A stretch of DNA of 64,000 nucleotides from Heterobilharzia americana. Taxonomy: Eukaryota; Platyhelminthes; Trematoda; Strigeidida; Schistosomatidae. The notes below the pieces were generated by a model. That model saw nothing but the letters and a program-made list of their open reading frames with translations, made no database searches and was not told the origin of the DNA. Of this stretch, positions 27,101 through 42,300 are shown piece by piece. Location: assembly GCA_944470555.2 (NCBI GenBank), contig OX104129.1, positions 46,347,998 through 46,411,997 on the forward strand. Reading direction: 5' to 3'. Made by a program: the position numbers and the translations under genes. Every line of letters begins with the position of its first letter. Within the stretch, counting starts at the first letter, position 1.

Positions 27101-30100
27101 CTAGAATGAAACATCTGTGTGCAAAACTGAAGTATTCTTACACACCACAAACGTTTTACAGTCTTTTTCAAATATTCGTTCCAAGGATCAGTAACTTTCG
27201 ATGATATTTTTGGTGATGCTGAAAGCTGATATTCTGAAGTCAGTTCACTTAGGCATCATGAAACTTGATTTCATTCAGTACACATTACAATTACCGGGAA
27301 TTGAAACATATCCTTTATATGATAACAGAAATAGTCAATTTATTTAAAAAAATATATAGTTTTTAAGAACCTGTAGTTTTTATTGCGACTTATTCGAAAG
27401 CAATCATGAAAGCAGCGGTGATACGCTTGTTGAATGTATGAACGAAATCCACGACACTTCATTAACACAGAGTTATTAATACCAATTATTTTGTTGAAAT
27501 ATTGTCTTATCTTGGATAGAATGAGTCTTATCTCATTACAATATTTTAGATTATTATATATTTTCAAGTTAGACTGGACACTTTTTACACATGCTGTCTA
27601 AACTAAGACGTGAAATCGTATTTATAATGAAATCAAAAGAGTCCTATGACAAATCACTTCATTTTGTCGATAGAAATGAATGTAAACGGTGGTTAAATAT
27701 ACCTTTCATCACTACTGAATATCATGTTTATGATATTAGTATAACATCTTGAGAGATTATTACTTTTCGCTGATTCAAACTTAACTCAGTAAAAGAATTG
27801 AGTACCTTTATATTTCATCTAGTTCAGCTAATGTAATCAAAACTGGTAAACTGAAAAGGTAACGAATATATGGGTAGAGATCCTTTATTTGTATACAATA
27901 TATGCACTGTCCTCGAATTAAATGGAACAGAAAGTACTTTTAAAACGTAATTTATTAGAAAACACCAAAAACGAATCAAAGCGTGACAAAAGATTGATAA
28001 AAACTGCAATAATTTATAGTCAATTTAATGAACTTCAGCATCACACGTCTGTTCAAATCAAAATTAATCAAAATGAGCATATAGCTAGGTATTACTGAAC
28101 AACGGTTCAAGCTGCTACGCCTCATATCAGCACAGCAAGTAGCAAAGGAGTAAGAGGAATGATGAAGAAAGAGGGAAAATTCAGTCTAAAGCAACAGAAG
28201 AGGGGATGGAAGAATAAGAAAATACTGAATTCACTATGGCATTTAAGATGAAGGTAAAGTGTGGATACATCTACGCCGATAACATCGATTCTGAGCCATA
28301 TCACTTAAAGTTTCCAACCACTGGTTTCCAGTCGCATGGAGTCTGATTACACTGATATGATTATGAGCAATAATTTATGCTCGAAACGTCATGTAGTAAA
28401 TAATACTGTATCACTGTGGCGACATCAAAATTCTAATGGGTGGGATGACATGAATGCCAAACTGGGAGCGAACAACATAGGAAGAGAACTGATCATGAGT
28501 CGAGAGGCACTCGATGAAATGAACAAGAATGGAGAACTGTTTGCAGACTCTTAAGCATTCAACTATTTGATAATTGGAGGTAGTGTGTACAGACACAAGG
28601 ATATTCGCAAAGCTACATGGACTTCACTAGACACCTGGACACACTAAAAATCAGATCGATTTCATTTCAATCTGAAGAAAGTGGAGACGCAGCCCAATGG
28701 ACATAAGATCAAGAAGGGGAGGAGATGTAGGTTCAAACCACTCACTGTCTAGTGCAAGAAATTTTCAAAATAAAGTAGAGAACCTTCAGAGAAGTTGGTG
28801 ATAGACCACAGTTCGAGTTTATTACCCAGAACAGAAACTGGACTGGAGGACGAAACTGGGAAGGACATCTTCACGTCAGTCATCAGGACAAAGTAGTAAA
28901 CATTTAGCAACATCCCTGAAGAAACCTGCGTTGAAGAACACTGGAACTCTGAGAAAGAGACGTAGAAGAAAGCCTGCATAACCGCTTTAGGAAGGAAGAA
29001 GAAAGAGGACAGGGAACGGATCTCGAATGACACATAGAAACTGATAAAGGAGAGGAAGATGGTGAAGCAGAAGATGAACCAGTGCATTGCATTGTAGTGC
29101 AGTGCAGGGATAGACAATGAAAAGAGGAACTGAGTAGAACGTATAAAACACTGTACAAGTAAGTGAAGCGGTGTGAGCAGAAATACAAAAGACACTTCCA
29201 CGACACTTTTGCAGGTGAAGCACAACAGACTGCTGGTAGGAGAGACCTGATAACACTGTATCAAATAACCAGGTTACTATCTGGGAAGAGATCAACGCAG
29301 ATGAAACAAATGAAAAATAGTGAAGGAACCCTAGTTACCAAAGAGGAGAAACAAAGGAAACGATGAGCTTACCACTTCAAAAAACTCTTGAATCGACCAT
29401 CACCACCACCTCCGGTTCTTTCAGAAATATCCCCAGCAACCGCAGAATTACCAGTGAACGCAATACCTCCGACAAAAGCAGAAGTCCTGAACACCATAAA
29501 GTTAGTGAAACCCGGGAAAGCAGTAGGACCAGATGGAATCCCGCCCGAAGCAGTAAAAACAGACGCAGAGACAACAGCGGACGTGCTCACACAACTACTG
29601 AAGAATGTTTGGAAGAAAGGAAAGTTACATGCTCATTGATTGGAAGAATGGCTACCATGTCAAACTCCCCAAGAAGGGCGACCTAAGTCTTTGCAAGAAC
29701 TGGCGAGGAATCATCCTCCTGTCCACCCTAAGCAAAATATTAAGCCACATCTTATTGGAGAGACTAAAAAAAGCTCTGCATTCGAAATTATGACCGAAAG
29801 AGGCTGGCTGGCTGCCTTCAGAAAGAATAAATCATGTGCCGATCAAACAACAACGCTGCAGTTCATATCATCATAGAACAGAGCATAGAATGACAGTCAA
29901 CTGGATCTCTACCTCAGCTTCATCGACTTTGAAAACGCCTTCAACAGCTTCAACACTACAATCTTAGCACCACAAACCCTTATCAACCTCATTCAACAGC
30001 AACTATATGCCATATGATCAGACTACATGTGACATGATTCACAATGGAAAGATGAGTGACGCCAATGAAGGGAAGACAGGAAGGAGTAAGACAAGGTTGC

Positions 30101-33100
30101 CACCTGCTATCACCGATCATCTTCCTGATTGTGGTCAAATGGTCTGGACTGGACCAGACTGGATCACGCAAGAAACTGTGAGGAGTGAGAAGAGAGGCAT
30201 ACGCTAGCTGGACCGATGAAAATACCCCAGATGAAAATATGGATTTCGCCGATGATGATTTGTGTCTAATGTCTTGTCGCACAAACTCGAAGATGTGCAG
30301 GTGAAAACCAACAAGTTGGCGGAGGAGGCAGGACAGCCAAGGAAGACGGGACTTCGTTCAGGTGAACGTGGAGAAGATAGAGGTGATGAAGATAACCAAC
30401 CAACCAACCAACAAACAAACAAACAAGCAACATCAACAACAACAACAATAACAAGCACCAATCACCATTGACGGGAGAAATCTAAATGAAGTTGTCTCTG
30501 TCACCTACCTATCTACCTACATACTCACCTACCTGCCTGCCTACCTACCTACCTACCTACACACCTACCTGGCCAGCATCATCTCAACTACAGGTGGCGA
30601 CGGCACAGATGTGGGTGTCAAAGGAAGGTTCTAAAAGACAGCGAAACAGACCCACATCAATCTGAAATCACTGTGGAGATCTACTGCATTCCACTCTACT
30701 CCACTCCACTTCACTCCACTCGACTCAGCATCAAGCGTGAACAAGATGTGGATTTCCAACACTAAGTCAGTCAAGTCATTGCTTCTATGTGATGGTTGAG
30801 AGAGTTGGTGGCGCGTCACGAAAAGCATTTCCAACAGCTACCACCTACGCTCACTCGATACTGAAGATCAGATGGATGGTGAGAATAATAAGAATAAGTA
30901 AGGGGGAATTCTGGCTGGCTGGCTGACAAAGAAGCAACCAACAACCAACCCATCACCCAACAAATATGCAAAAGAGGAAGAGAGTGGAGATGGGTTGTAT
31001 TGTGCATAGACTGAGAAGACGATTTAGTGACATCACGTGGCCGGCCAGGTCGTTGAGTGTAAGGGGAACGGGAAACGACGATTTGGGTGGTGTGAGCGAG
31101 GGTGACGTTGAGGATATGATGTGAGGAGTAAATGAAAGCTTGTTGGTAGTTGTGGAGGTTTGTTTGAATGACTGGAGAGAAGAGAGTGAAATGGTGGCAT
31201 GCTGCTGATGTCTTATGTTCCATCAGTAACCCAAAGCACAAGTAATAATAATAGTAATGTCTTGTGTTTTGCGGTAGAGGACTGAATGCTGATGTTCTGA
31301 CTAAGCCCAGAACCAAAAGCCTGTGTCTTTGGACCCCTAACTTTAATTATTTACGCTGCAGTAGAGCGAAGACAATTGGAAATGAAGTGAAATTGAGCCT
31401 AAATTACAATCCAAAATTTCATTTGTTAGTTTACAGTGTCTGTGTTTAGAAGACTACTGTCATAAATTGATTTACACATAGTTACAAAAGTAAGATTATT
31501 AGCTTTGAGACGTATTTCACCGAAATTTTGTTCATTACATTATCAGGTAACTTAAAACATCAAACGTAACTTCAAGGGTTGACAGTTTTTAAGTTTGTGG
31601 TTACTACTGACTGAAAACGAAACTTTTCAATGACCAATACTTAGTTTTCACATATACATATATATATTGTAATCTGAAGGGAAATGATGTTTCTATTCCT
31701 TTCTTGTCTTTTTGATTTATTTCTTATATCCTAATGGTTTCATTTAATTGAAGCTGTAATTAAAAGCAAACTTGGCTTGCAACAATATTTTTCAGTAGTA
31801 TAAATATGTGTAAGGTGTTTATATCCAGTCATTTCCGTGTATATTGGTTGAATTTTATTATATCCTATAAAAATCACAACATATAAAGTTCACTCGATAT
31901 TCATTGCATTATACATAGTTTCTGGTTAGTGATTTATTTCGAATTATTTATGCACAAAATTTTGATAATAGTTTCACTTCTTGTTTTTATGTATATATGC
32001 GTATATATTCATTCATTCATTCATTTGTAATTTATGTCTTTTTCTGATAGATCTGCTTTTTTGGTGAATTTAATTTATCTCCCTTGGAAATTGTTCCTCT
32101 TTCCTCCCACCTTTTATGATTATTGTTTTTTGTTGTTTCTTGCATAGATAATGATTTTTCTCCCAAATTTATTGAAAAAATATGTTTAATTTCGGATTTT
32201 CTCCAGTTTATTATGTTGCTTATTATCACTGTTACCATGATTATTTCCTTCTGAATTCTTTTCAACTGTATTTTTCTCTCTTCATTTTATTATGGCGCTA
32301 GTTGGTATATTAATTTAATTTGAAGAGTGTAGTCTTTTATATCGTTGGTATTACATTTCTAAATATCTTATAGAAAAATGTCTAAGGGTGAGAATATTTC
32401 TATGGTCTTTTATTCGTTTGCTTGTTTGTGTGTGCGAATATTTTTGCATACATTTAGAGTATATGATGCATTAAAGACAAGGTTCAGTTATTTGAAGAAA
32501 ATAGATTTGTAAGTTATCTAAAAACTTGATCGGTATCAAGATTGATTTTAATAATAGATTAGGCAGAAAACGATATAAAATGTAGTAACGAAAAATCCAT
32601 TCATCCATTATATTTGTTAACTGTTTTGATATCATTTAGTGCAACTTTTCTTTCTAATTAAAATGTGAAAGTTTAGGAGAGGTATATGATTGTTCAGTTG
32701 CTATTCATTAGTTTAATTGTTGTACTTTCAGTCAGTAAGTTACATTCCATTCTTTTTGGAATGTATCACATAGTAAAAGATCACTGCTTACTGTTTCATT
32801 GCGTGAAACATATGAAAAGGAAACATTATAAGGTTATACTCTAGCATGGTACCCAAATTCTATTTTCAAATTAATCATTTAGCTGCATATCTGAATCATG
32901 CTTCACTTATTGACATTTAGTCAGCCAGGCGTTGTTATAAGCATTTACAGAATAGATGTATTCTATAGCTTGATGTACATACTCTTGTTCTAAGAGTTTT
33001 AGTCTTATCACCTGCCGTCTCTTCTAAGCAGATTTTATGAATTCCGGACTATAGTGAGTAAGTAAGATTTCTTTTACTGCTGAGTGGTACGCAACTATTA

Positions 33101-36100
33101 AGGTTTGTGAGTTATTCAGTCCACGTCAGTTTGTGATAGACCGACCTTTGGAGTACACCATAATCTATTCTCTTAAGACAAACAACTATTGTTTATTGTT
33201 ATAGCCTGTGGTTTCCCATCCTTGACTGAACCATACCGATCAACCACTGTGGGGATATAAAAGGTGTGCAGGTGCCACAATGTTGTTGGCAATTTAGGTT
33301 TGAAGCTAGTAATGGATAGTGAATGGTGGTGGAATCCACGCTACACAATCCATTTTGTTTGGGACTCGTCAGTCGTATATATCTGTCTTAGTGTGCCATT
33401 ACGTTCTCACTGAGACTTGAGGCCAGCAACAAGCAGCTAGGCAGGAGCCCATTTGCTGATACTGACTTATGAATTCGGTCCAGTCAACGATAGTAAGCTA
33501 AAAGCTGTAACATCAGACTATATTCATCGTCCAGGGAGTGGCTGTTGTGTCTCACTGTCCTGACTAATAACGCTCTGACGTTTGAAGTGGTGGCTGCGAA
33601 TTTCGAGTCTAAGTGATAATATCACTCACTGGGGTTCAGGTATATCTGACTGAAGATACTTGAACAAAACAAAACGCACCTAGTGGATCCCGTAGCTAGC
33701 CATTATGCATTATCATTTCCAAACTATTTTTAATGATTGTGCTGATGAAATTCAGGTACCAGTGTTGCGAAGATTGATAAGAAAAGTGTTATCTCTCTTT
33801 TTATGAGTCTCTGTTTAGCATGTAAATTATACAGTGACTATTATTTGTTCTCAAAGGATTTTATTACATCAGGATTCTGGCTATAAGTATGAAGGTTCCT
33901 GTTAGTCAAAAAATAATGCATTATTCTTGACTAAAATTCTCCATCAACCAGATAACGTAAAATTTTGCTTCCCTTTAATGCTATGGATACATGGGTTCAG
34001 GAACTTCAAATCGAATCGTTATATGTTGAAGGTGTATCGAAGAAGGGGACTTCACGAACTGACTTAAATCTTCGGTATCAATCACTAGAAAATGAAGTCG
34101 AACAAAGTATATGTAAACAGTGTATCTTTCAAATGAAGCTGACATTTATTAAGGATCAGGAGATTGAAGTACTTGTAGCCTGTAATTTGTGTGTCATCAG
34201 GCCTATTAAATCATTTATTCATTGGCTAGGAAGCATAGAAAATCGTGTAGTAGTAGTGTAGTGAGCGTTGCTGATCAGAATGGATATAAGCTGCATATGC
34301 TGAGAGAGTGGCAAAAATCACAGGGAATTACCAGCAGTAGGTAAGGATTTTGCTTAGAGAAACGCAGGCATATTAAGAGCAAATCAAGATAAAAGCAGAA
34401 GAGGAAGCCAAGCACATTATACAAACTATTGTCTTAGTGCCAGGTTTACCATATTTGATGACTACTGTACCAGACGTTAATAATAAACATTCATTCCTTC
34501 GTCTCTGTCTTCTCGTTCCCTTCAGTAGTAGAATGAATTATTTGACAAAATTGTTGATGACTGGATTACATATGAATCAGGATTTTTAACATCTTGTTAT
34601 GGTTTATACTTCACAGATTGGTTTTTCGATACACCGGGTTCATGACAGTTTCTATTCGAACAGCCATGAATAAACTTCGGGAATTTTTAACCTTTATGAT
34701 GCTGCATAGCTGCAGCTACGTAATTTATGACACTGATATGTTATTTTCTGCACGTCTCTTGAGTGGGCATTGGATTTATTGGTAGCCTGATCAACTACTG
34801 TCCTTCTGTCTACTATAGCCTTTCCAATCACAGCACACAGCACATTCAGTTTGTCCCAACTTTATGTCGTAGGCTGTTTTCAATTTGTAACTGTTATATT
34901 TTGTCCTTTCGTACCCCATAATGTTAAGTGAGTAGTTGGAAAAGTGAAAGAATGAATATCTGGGACAGCTGTTTCTTTCTAGTGTAGGACTTCCCAGCAC
35001 TGCGCACCCATAGCCCCTCCAGGAATCGAGCCCAGGGCCTTTAGATTTCACCATGAGCACGGTACCATTGAGCCAATGGATCGAATTCCAGTTGATCATA
35101 ATTTACTACTTTTGTCAGCTCGGGAAACAGGGCCACCTTCATCCAATGCCATAGGTGAGTGTTTTCTCTCACATTCGACTCAGTTTACCTCAGTGGTCAC
35201 TAATTCTCATTAGAGCCTAGGAAAATCTCATATCAAAGCCTGTCACTAATGAAAATTGGACAGCAATTCCATGGTCATGAAGGCGCACTGCTAAGGGGTC
35301 CCATATTAAGACAAAACATGTATCCAGTGCCCTCTGGGTTTCAGTGTTTCTCCAACTGATGTTCTTTCACGATGAATATGATTTTGAAACCAATAAATCC
35401 TCCCAATCTTCTATGCATATCTCAATACTTTTATTTTACTACTTTACTTACTTTGCTTAATGCCCTTTCAACGATATCTTTAACTTCATCAATTCCATAT
35501 CTTTGTTCTCTGTTCGCTAGGCATTCTTCAGCTATTTCTAGTGGTTTTTTGATATACTCCTTGTTACAGTTCAGAAGTTGAATACTTGTCTAAAGATGAG
35601 AAAAGAAGTAAAACAGCGAGGTGTAACATTTTAAAGTTAACTGGTTTAGTTATAGTCTTTGAACATAAAATGTGTTTTTTTGACGAAGTGAAGGATCGTG
35701 AATTTCCAGTTTATGTTATGTGCTAATTAAAAACTCGGAGATTATTGATTCACAATTACAGAAACATCCATGAGACATTTTATAAATATAGTGAGTAACT
35801 AACCAATATTCGTTGCTGGGTCGCCTATTACCGCAAAATTTACTAAGCACATACGGAAGAACATTAACAACAAACTGAAGGAAAGGGAACGTTAAGAGTA
35901 CTAATTTTATGATGCGTTTATCTTTTATCCATGTTTATTAAAATAAAAATGACTCATTTCCCTAAATTAACTAAGTATTTTAATCTAAAGGCCTTACCTT
36001 ATTTGGAAACAATTAGAGGCCACTACTGCCTTAGGCAGTAATTGGCTCGTTAACACAACACCTTGTTCAGCCTAGGTCATTTTAAACCCGTGGTTAGGGT

Positions 36101-36314
36101 TGTCTGTTTAGCTTAGTCATGGTTACCGGCTACAAAACGTTTCGTCTGGTTGACACAATTAGAAGAATAAAAGGTTTTGAATCGACCAAGTGCTGATGAT
36201 GTCGCCTTAATTGGTAGCGATTTCTTTTTGAATAGTGATTTAATATCAAGATGGATTTTGAAAGCTACAGAATTATAATAGCACTCTGTTCTTGGTTGGA
36301 CTGTTAAACAGATA

Positions 36315-36396
<82 letters not shown>

Positions 36397-39300
36397 TCAA
36401 CCGTTCTTATCAGAGATTATAGGCATCAGCTGAATAAAGGGATCATAATGATACACAGGAATATGCTTCAAAATGAAATAAGTTATTGATCATAAGTTTA
36501 TGATATGGGAAAGCTTGTCAGTGATAATAAATAGTAGAAACCTTTTTCTAGTTTTTTGAAGGCACTACTTTAGAAGGCATCAAACCAGTTTTCACCATGG
36601 ATTGACACCAGTTGGAATATCACAGAAGAGCTGTTTTTGTCTCGGTTTAGTACTCTTCAGTATTGCACATTCAAGACCCCTCCAAGGATGGATTCGGGAA
36701 CTATTATGACTCATTACAAGTGTGTTATCATACAGTCATGTTTCATTTCGAACTATTACTTTATTGCCAAAAATATAATCTTTATTTTACCGCCTAACCC
36801 AATAAATCAAATCCCAGAGAATTAACTTAAAAAACATAAAGGAAGTTTCGTCGTATCCTGCATAAATGACTTAAAGTACCACACTACGAACTACACCCGC
36901 TATAACTTGAAGTTCGCTTCTCTACTTAATATTATGACACAAAAGTTTTAAATAAATATTAGGCATTGTTATTCCTGTTAAAGTAATAGATTTTCTCATG
37001 GGTGATATTATCAAGTCACTACTTATTTTTGATGGTGTAAGCAGCCATTTGTTTTGCTTCTTGATTGATATTTTCTTTAGCCAAACGAGGTAATTGGGCA
37101 AGGTAATAATCTGTAGTGAAAAACTAAACCGATGGAAGTTTAATGCGTAGGAGATTTCTACTTGTTTGTTACTATATATTGAAATAAGTGAAAACCAAGG
37201 TTTGTATATCAAGTTTCCTAGTGTGGGCAAAAGGTGGAATGAGTGCAGAAAACACATTATGGTACTCATTGGATTGATGCAACACTACACTATTGATTTT
37301 AAGACCTATATTATGAAATTGTATGCAGTTATTGGCTACTAATTAAACTTAATTTGAAAATAGTGAATCTCAGATTCAACTAGTTTTTCCTTGCACCTAT
37401 ATGTGTATTATGTTCATGCTTACAAAGAATGAGTTAATAGTTCCATTTCCGACTGACTACAACTGTTTGTGAAATGATGAAATATCACAAATGTTTTTAA
37501 GGCTAAAACTGAGAATTGATTCTACAAAGAAAATATGGCTTCACAAAACTAGAGAAAGATTGGATTGGGATGGGATAGAGATCAGCAAGGTATATGCTTT
37601 AAGTATGAAAGCGTAGGGAGAAAAATATTGATAGCTATGAAAACAGTGCTTATGACTGATCATAATTTGATAGGTCTTTTCCTCTTGACTGCTTATAGGA
37701 GCTGGATTTTCCTATTTCTGAAGTGATTCGGTTAGAGAACAAGTTCCGAGTGAAACTGCTTCCTGGTTCAGAGTAATAAGAATTCTGTTTATCTAAAGGC
37801 TCGTGAAGTAAACTTTGAGGATTGAGTGTCCGTTGAGTGGAGGTGATCGGATATCAATAAGTACTATGATTGTCGGCCTTCTGGCTTCGTGGCTACATTG
37901 AAAAATGACTGACCAGCATTCAAAACTAGACGACATGAAATAGGTTGCTCTCTTGTTACTAACCAAGTTTTGTGGGTTAAAGCTTGAAATTGGTGAGTGT
38001 CTGCTTTCCAAAGCAACATGGTTTCTTAGTGAAGGATTCTTTAATACACCTAAACACACTGTGCTGGCCAAAGCTATTATCATTTTCAGCAGAAACTTTA
38101 TACCCGGTAGCCAGTCAAGAAAGTAGTAGTTACCCAGTTTAAAATTTTCCTTCTTTAAATACAGACTTGTACGACGATTCGACTGTTGAGTTTTGAGCTG
38201 AATGAAACATAATCCTGTTTATTTTAAACTATTATTAGTGTTTGTAGAAAGGAAGTCTTGAAGCGAAAGCAAGTTCATTGATGAATCATAATTAGAGTTG
38301 AGTAGATTGAAAGACACTTCCTTTCCATAAATGTCATTCACAAAATCCAGAGTTTTATCTTTTTCTAAAGTGCTGGTGATATTTTTATGTTTCCGTTCCC
38401 GTAAAATCACTCTATTTCCCTTCCAAGCATACATTTGTTTTTTCAAAGTTTTAATCATGTAGGAAGCTATTTGTGTTGGTGTTTTTGTTAGTGTTATTGT
38501 TTTGTTACTATCACTATTGTCGTTTTCAAGCTTTACAGTTTTACTCGTCTTCCAGTCTATGGGAAGTAGAAGAAATGATTATTGGTACTTCTATAATTGG
38601 CAATATTGTTGTTAGTGTTCACAGCAGCATCCTTATTCAAAAATCACTGAGATTTTCATCGCGATGACTAAAGGTGTGGAATATTTTGGTAATGTCTGGA
38701 AGATGAGCGTAAATTGTTCACAACTTTTATTCACTGAAATGAGAATCCCTAACAATTTTTTTTCACATAATTTGAATACTGTACTACTAACCATAGAAAG
38801 TTGTGAAGTCAAATCATTAATCACGTTTAGTTTGAGATTTCTTGTCAGTACATACTTCTTCGAAACTTTAAAAAGCCACAGAGTATGATAATTTCTATTC
38901 AGTGAAGGTAACCCACTTGAAGTAGCTGTGGACTTTATTATACATACGAAGGCACTGACTTTCCCAATTTGCAAAGGTAACTAGTGCAGGTAAGAAAAGT
39001 ATTGCAGCTGTACAGATTTATAAGACACTGTGCAGGTGATAGGAACTATCTTTAGATTTAATGATTACTAGCCTCTAAGAGATTTAGGCAAAGGAAGTCA
39101 AAAATTTCATTGAAATAAGCATCATGTAATCAGACATTAAGGTTTTGTCTAAAAACAAGCAGACTATGCAGCAGAGTTTTACATAATCTACAGTTTTAGT
39201 AAAATTCACGTTTGCGTGTTAATCCAGACAGTCAACACAATTCATGGTAAGCAGTAGAGTGATATTGATGTAAAATACGACTCTATTATTATAAATTCTG

Positions 39301-42300
39301 ATATCATTTCCGGTGAAATTATTTCAGTGAGAAGTACATATTATTAATTTTGTTTTTCTATATACATAACCACTTTGCAAGAATTAACTGATGGATACAT
39401 TTTATCAGGACAAAAACTTGTCTATATCACAATGATTATTCGCATATTGGTTGCTTAACGCTTCAATATTTATGGGCAGTAAATCAAGTTTACAAAGAAT
39501 GGTGTAATTACCGGTAGTTTCGTTTCAGAATCTATACAAATTGGAGTCTATGCATCACCATTTTCCTTTTTCCCTACTAAACATACTAACCCCCTTAATA
39601 ATGTAGTCGAACGTTTAACTTATCAGAAACAAATTACACAAATGTTTTTGTTTGTTATTTGCAAGTTAGATGAAAAATTCATTTTGATAAAGAATTTTAA
39701 TAATTTGTGGAATATGAAGGCACAAGAAATGAGAAGTAATTATGGAATTTTCTTTTTCAACAACAACTCAGTCAACGAACTGAAATGATTGACTCAAATA
39801 GCCTAACCCCCTTGATCATTTTCATCAAAGCTATGAGAAAAAGATGGGAAGAATAAATTGAGCTCATATCAATTATTTGTCCTGTCTTTAGCCAAAAGCA
39901 GCCTAGATTCAATACAGAGTTGGGATGGGACAAACTGAGAAACCTACTTCGTGTAAGAACAAAGTAACTGCTTAAGGTGGGAAATATAGATGAAACAGTT
40001 ACCATCATTTAAAGAGCGTTAGCAATGCAGATGATGGTGGTGATGCTTGTTTGTTTACCGGTAATTGTAAGTAAGATCCTAGAGTCGTAATAACGGGTGT
40101 AAGCAATGGTAAAATAGTCAGCTTTATGACATTAAGATAATCATCGTTTTAATAACAGATCTGTTATACCAAAATCAAAAGATGACTGTTATATTGCGTA
40201 CGAAATATGTTCCATATAAACACAAAAGGGATGAATAATAAAACATGAAATATGTGATTCAGTGATTGAAAGAAAACAGTTGCCAGCGTACAGCCAAATT
40301 ATTCATTGAATGTCTGTTTCCGAAAATGGGTTTGAAGCTATAGATTGCTGTTGATTCTGTAAAACAAAGTAAACTTCAGGTTGTAGAGTACTTGATGGCA
40401 AAGGGTGGGATCCAGAAAGCGTATTACCTCCTCTTTGAGACTCTTTAGCTAAGTATACCTGCACTTCAGTGAGTGATGTCCCCATGAAGACTCAAATCTA
40501 GTACCCACTACTTGAAATGTAGAAAAGTTTGAGTGTCAGTGAGGACAATATCACTCATCAGGGAGCATGTAAATGTAACGGACGATTCCCAAATATTTTC
40601 GGAAACTTGGGTCCTAGATTCCAGTGCTAACCATCAAGTGCACTTCAACAGGATGAATATTCAGACAATATCAAGAAATCCGCATAGGAGTCCATCTGCC
40701 AAGAAACACCAAGCCTTTTTCACTCAGTGTAGTAACCGGAAATTACGAGGATCAATAAAGAAATTCGAATTTCTCTGTGGACTTGTTATTTCGAGAGATA
40801 TTGATTTATCTTCTTTGTATCTTGTATCTACTTAATGGCACATGTGTGAGAGTCTCTCAAATTTTGAACCGTTAAGTTGAATATATTTCGACGGAAACAA
40901 ACATAGACTAATCTTTCTGTTTTTTTATATACTTGCTTTAGCAAGTACTTGTGAATTCGCAATTACTGTTGGAGTTGAAGTTAGTTGGGTGTTTTTCCAC
41001 TTAGAGATATCATTTTTACTGTCAGTTAAGTTATGGTAAGACAGACCCTCAACGTTATGCTTGGATTTTCTTCATCATCGGATGTGCACTGTTCAACATT
41101 TGAAACAGTTATGAGGCATTATTCATAACTTTGTCACAAATGTTTCGTTTACTTATCATGTGTAAAATACACTAATATAAATGACCCGTTTTATTGTGTT
41201 TCATACAACTCATTTTTGAATCAAAATTAAACACCTTTCGTACAAAGAGTTAAAAGTCACCTGAAGTCTTCTCTTAGTTGAGTAGGCAATTCAGATTGTC
41301 TGAATACAACCTTATTAGTTTCATTGACAAAAATGTGGGTGTACCGAGAGGAAATATCTAAGGAAGAGTGAGGGTTATTTGAAATAATCAATCTTTCCAG
41401 CGTGCTGGCAAACTGGAAAGTTTAGTTCAAACCATATATAGCTAACTTGTCATGGATCAGTCTAGGTTTGTATGCTAAATATCAAACCAGTATTTAATAT
41501 AGGGACTTCGCTTCTAAAAATATAGGTTTCAGCAGATCACCCATTTTGTCGGTTTTGAAGAGGTCATTTATGAAAGGCAGACGTGGACTTCAGGATTTCA
41601 AATCATCAAAGCATAGTAATCCACTAGGTTTTTTTGGCTGCCTTTTCAAATGAATGGTGAATTGTTCTTATAGTGCCCACTTTTTGGCTTTTTCAGTCTT
41701 TTCGAGTTCAGATCTTGGAAAATCTCTAGGTACCGAAAATGTTTTACTTAAATAATACTCCCGGTTCTCGAGAACCACCTCAGAACTTTTGTTCCGTTTC
41801 ACTGTAACTGGAATACTTCTATATTTATTGCTGCCGAAACCGAATATTCACTAGTAATACCATAAAGTTCTGATTCTAGCCAAACCCTGACAGTGAATCG
41901 AAGAGTTGAGAGTATAAGCATTTTAGTCTTTTGCTTCAAGATTTATTCAGCCTTATTTGGATTGTGGGATTTGATACCAAGAGACAAGACATTCGTTTAG
42001 AATCTGTTAAGTTAGGTATTTTACAAGTCGTATATAAATCTTTCTAGATCTTTCGGGAAAAAGATGAATTTTGTTCAAGTCATTAGATACTTATAAAACC
42101 CAAGAATGTAATATGTCATAAAGACTACTTGTGATAAAAAACGCATTCTAAGCTGTATGTTTTTTTATCTTATTCTGAAGGGAATTGGTTGCATTCAGCT
42201 GCAATAACGTATATTTTGAGTTCCTGTTGTCTGAGGTAAAAATATTACCTATTATAGCTGTGCTGTAATTCATGTATAGGGCGAATAATGTTCATAATAG

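Larger units (their letters stand above)
25921..35451 (-). other. Tektin intron, about 9.5 kb
   Basis: The intron holds a plus-strand RTE element (28.4-31.3 kb), a head-to-head pair of Sm-alpha-like SINEs (33.3-33.7 kb) and a tRNA-derived SINE (34.9-35.1 kb). The remainder is AT-rich. An open frame at 33965-34261 resembles nothing I know. Confidence 0.6.

Noticed and set aside
28749..29264. 171-codon minus-strand open frame with hydrophobic composition
   Set aside because: It is antisense to the spacer region of the plus-strand RTE element, whose sense frames show clear family motifs. The same applies to 30816-31316.
33965..34261. 99-codon plus-strand frame
   Set aside because: No family resemblance, no splice context, and it lies within a tektin intron. 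It could be a repeat remnant, but that cannot be supported.
36113..36400. 95-codon minus-strand frame starting with an Ile-Tyr repeat
   Set aside because: The N-terminus is a translation of the (TA)n microsatellite, and nothing else is recognisable.
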